Source: an uncultured Eubacterium sp. (GTDB taxonomy: Bacteria; Bacillota; Clostridia; Lachnospirales; Lachnospiraceae). From it: a DNA stretch of 5,627 nucleotides. The notes beneath the pieces were generated by a model, which saw only the letters and a list, made by a program, of their open reading frames with translations, was not told where the DNA came from and ran no database searches. Made by a program: the position numbers and the translations under genes. This document shows positions 3,375 through 5,627 of the stretch, in pieces (position 1 is the first letter of the stretch; every line of letters starts with the position of its first letter). Location of the stretch: positions 1 to 5,627 of the forward strand of contig CAJOQF010000286.1 of assembly GCA_905236295.1 (NCBI GenBank). The letters are read 5' to 3'.

Positions 3375-5627
3375 ATGATAAACAAAAAATTGTTCGCAAA
3401 GTCATTAGCATTGACTATTGCGGCAACAACAGCATTTTCAATGACACCGAGCATCGGACTTTTGACGCCTATTGTGGCGATGGCAGCGGCTGATGGCACT
3501 TACATCACAGCTATTGACGATACTGATGTGGAAATCGGAGCTAATGCCGGAGATTCGGATAGTAGTACTCCGGCAACAACAGATGATGTACAGACAGTTG
3601 AACTTACGCTTAAGGATTCCGTTACGGCTGTATCTGCCGCGGTATCAAATACTTCCGAACTTGATAATACGAAGGTAACTGCATCTGTCGGAGCTATTGA
3701 TGATTCACAGCATAAGGTTAGCGTGACTATTTCGACAAACAACGCATCGGTCGGAGAATATACAGTAACACTTACTCCGTCCGAATCTGATGGTGAAAAG
3801 ACAACGAGTACATTTACGGTAAAAGTATGTCCGACTGTGACTTACGATACGGATGGTGGTTCAGAGGTCTCGTCCGCACTTATCAAATCTGGTTCAACTG
3901 CGGCAGCTGCACCAACGAAATCCGGATATACTTTTGACCATTGGACATACGAGGATGGAGACGGAAATGCTCAGGAGATTAAAGCAGGGTCTGATATTTC
4001 TTCCATGACTGAGGATATAACTTTGCAGGCGGTATGGATTGAGAACGGAACAGCATATATAGGATTTAATGCGACTGCCGCAAACGCAACTAAAGATACC
4101 GTTATCGGAAATGATACGCTATACTCAAACGCGGTGGGAGCAAAGCTGTTTGTTGTTGGTGATGGATACTATATCTCTACAAAAGAGACGGATTTAACAG
4201 AACACGCAACTCCGACGAATCAGTCTGAGCTTACGGCGACCGTAGCTAATATATCTGAGGGTGCTGCGGAAGGAGCGGCAACACTAACTTACTATATATA
4301 TGACCCGACTGAGGTTAATGGAAGTGCCGTTGGCTGGAGTACAGCAAAGACTGTTAACGTAGTATACGACAACGTTGCTCCGTCTATCGGAGAGGTTACG
4401 GTTGGTAGCGGTGAAGCTAAAGATACTTTAACATCTTCTTCAAGTGATGTGACGCTTTCTGTCTCGAATCTCACCAAAGACAGTGTGGAGGAGGGTGAAG
4501 ACCAAACATATTCTTTTGATATTTCTGTGCCGGTTACCGAGGACAACATATCGGGGTTAAAGTATGTGTTTGGTTCTTCAAACTCCGCAGAACTTACGGA
4601 GTCTGCCTCTGCACCTGTATCGGGTGATGGGGTGGAGACATACACTATACACGTTTCCGGAGTGAAGGAAGGAGATTACTATTTAAGACTTCAGGCGACT
4701 GATAAGGCTGGTAATGAAAATGCTGTATGGACATCAGATAAGATAACAATTGATGCAAGCGCACCGGAGATCTCAGGTAAACTTGCGGCAGAAAATGTTG
4801 CAGGAACATCTGCTGATATAAAAGTTACATCCAAAGAAAGCGGCGCGTTGTATTATGTCGTATCAAATGTCGAGCAGACGGAGTATACAACATCAGAAGC
4901 GATAATTGCAGCAGCAAAGGCAGGAACAAACAAAAAGAATGTTATTGTAAACGCTTCGGATAGTGTCACGGGTAATTCGGAAAAAACAATTAACGTCACT
5001 TCTTTAAACGGCGATACAACATACTATGTGTATGCGGTAATTGTAGACGCGGCAGGGAACTCTACAATTCAGGATACGACGTTTACCACAACCGGAATTG
5101 ATTCGGGTGCCACAGTAAGCATCACAAACGAGACGAATGACGGCGTGTTTACCTATGGTGAGACTCTTACAGCAACAATCGACGACACAACCAAAAAGGT
5201 TTTTGCGGACGAGACAAGTTTTGTCGTGACATGGAAAAATGCGGATGGAGACGTTATCAGCACGAAGACCGTTTCTGGAGACAGTCATACAGGAAATAAG
5301 TACGAAGTTTCTATCAATGTTGATAAAACAGTATTTGATGCCATTGAAAGCGGAGCTATCTATGTTTCTGTGAAAGCGGACGGGTACACAGCGGTTGAGG
5401 CAAATCATGCTGTGACGGCGAGAACTCTGACTCCGGCGATAAGCGGCGCTGTTTCTAAGGTGTTTGATAGTGCTGCCACAATAGACGAAGCGGCAACGAC
5501 AAATACACTCTCTATTGCCTTTGGCGATGATGAGGTAGTTTCCGGTGATGACGTGTCCGCAACCGCAACATACGCATATAATACATACAGCTCAGTCGGA
5601 GAGAATTTACAGATTAATGCATCTTCC
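3375..5627 (+). CDS. Large secreted repeat-domain protein, adhesin-like (C-terminus outside window)
   Basis: There are 751 open codons to the window edge. AAGGAG (3359-3364) lies 10 nt before the ATG. A Sec signal peptide has a basic start (MINKKLFAK), a hydrophobic core and likely cleavage after VAMA (residue 37). An acidic, Thr/Ser/Ala-rich region follows. Residues about 153-222 are a Listeria-Bacteroides (InlB B-type) repeat with VTYDTDGG, SGYTFDHW and the closing LQAVW. About 331-463 is an Ig-like module with DNVAPS and ATDKAGN. About 464-573 resembles fibronectin type III (VTSLNGDTTYYVYA, DAAGNST, TFTTTG). About 576-684 is another beta-rich module. From about 686 a YDG-type repeat begins (AVSKVFDSAAT, VVSGDDVSATATY). 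I see a single cysteine, C152. Such modules build stalks of cell-surface adhesins in Gram-positive bacteria; a cell-wall anchor or other C-terminal domain would lie beyond the window. No catalytic domain is visible. Substrate or partner is unknown. Confidence 0.92.
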   Translation, partial: MINKKLFAKSLALTIAATTAFSMTPSIGLLTPIVAMAAADGTYITAIDDTDVEIGANAGDSDSSTPATTDDVQTVELTLKDSVTAVSAAVSNTSELDNTKVTASVGAIDDSQHKVSVTISTNNASVGEYTVTLTPSESDGEKTTSTFTVKVCPTVTYDTDGGSEVSSALIKSGSTAAAAPTKSGYTFDHWTYEDGDGNAQEIKAGSDISSMTEDITLQAVWIENGTAYIGFNATAANATKDTVIGNDTLYSNAVGAKLFVVGDGYYISTKETDLTEHATPTNQSELTATVANISEGAAEGAATLTYYIYDPTEVNGSAVGWSTAKTVNVVYDNVAPSIGEVTVGSGEAKDTLTSSSSDVTLSVSNLTKDSVEEGEDQTYSFDISVPVTEDNISGLKYVFGSSNSAELTESASAPVSGDGVETYTIHVSGVKEGDYYLRLQATDKAGNENAVWTSDKITIDASAPEISGKLAAENVAGTSADIKVTSKESGALYYVVSNVEQTEYTTSEAIIAAAKAGTNKKNVIVNASDSVTGNSEKTINVTSLNGDTTYYVYAVIVDAAGNSTIQDTTFTTTGIDSGATVSITNETNDGVFTYGETLTATIDDTTKKVFADETSFVVTWKNADGDVISTKTVSGDSHTGNKYEVSINVDKTVFDAIESGAIYVSVKADGYTAVEANHAVTARTLTPAISGAVSKVFDSAATIDEAATTNTLSIAFGDDEVVSGDDVSATATYAYNTYSSVGENLQINASS

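Noticed and set aside
3472..5408. Reading frames in other frames within the adhesin-like gene (3472-3678 plus; 3500-3742, 4292-4645 and 5004-5408 minus)
   Set aside because: They are shadows of the long repeat-rich coding sequence; none has a plausible start site or domain.

Overview
The window looks like chromosomal DNA from a Gram-positive anaerobe of the class Clostridia, probably Lachnospiraceae or a relative. The grounds are strong AAGGAG/GGAGG ribosome binding sites, near-consensus sigma-A promoters with 17-bp spacers, an AT-rich base composition with higher GC in the two large genes, and the families present: an HD-GYP protein, an Rpn-family nuclease, small Xre regulators, and a large secreted protein with Listeria-Bacteroides and YDG-type repeats. 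The taxonomic call is an inference from style and gene content.

Layout from left to right. (1) Bases 1-1283, minus strand: the first 427 codons of a membrane-anchored HD-GYP protein (probable cyclic-di-GMP phosphodiesterase) with an outside domain that resembles a family 2 carbohydrate-binding module. It runs off the left edge, which probably explains why a closed-ORF search misses it. (2) Bases 1284-1602: a divergent intergenic region with one good promoter in each direction. (3) Bases 1630-2496, plus strand: an Rpn-family PD-(D/E)XK nuclease or putative transposase, most likely starting at a TTG behind a GGAGG. A strong terminator with a GAAA loop follows. (4) Bases 2661-3196, minus strand: two tandem Xre-type repressors of 74 and 73 residues, about 63% identical, each with its own ribosome binding site. 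They are a local gene duplication. (5) Bases 3197-3374: a compact divergent control region with facing promoters, AGTGA half-sites overlapping the rightward -35 box, and a palindromic transcribed leader. (6) Bases 3375-5627, plus strand: the first 751 codons of a large secreted, repeat-rich adhesin-like protein that runs off the right edge.

The most coherent functional reading is that the small Xre proteins, encoded back to back with the adhesin-like gene, control that gene and themselves through the shared operator region. The HD-GYP protein would separately tie an outside signal, possibly a polysaccharide, to cyclic-di-GMP level. The Rpn gene and the Xre pair look like AT-rich accessory DNA between two higher-GC genes. 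No tRNA, rRNA, CRISPR array, complete insertion sequence or replication origin was seen. Most of the sequence is ordinary for a Clostridia accessory region; the control region at 3225-3336 and the sensor of the HD-GYP protein are the parts most worth a second look.
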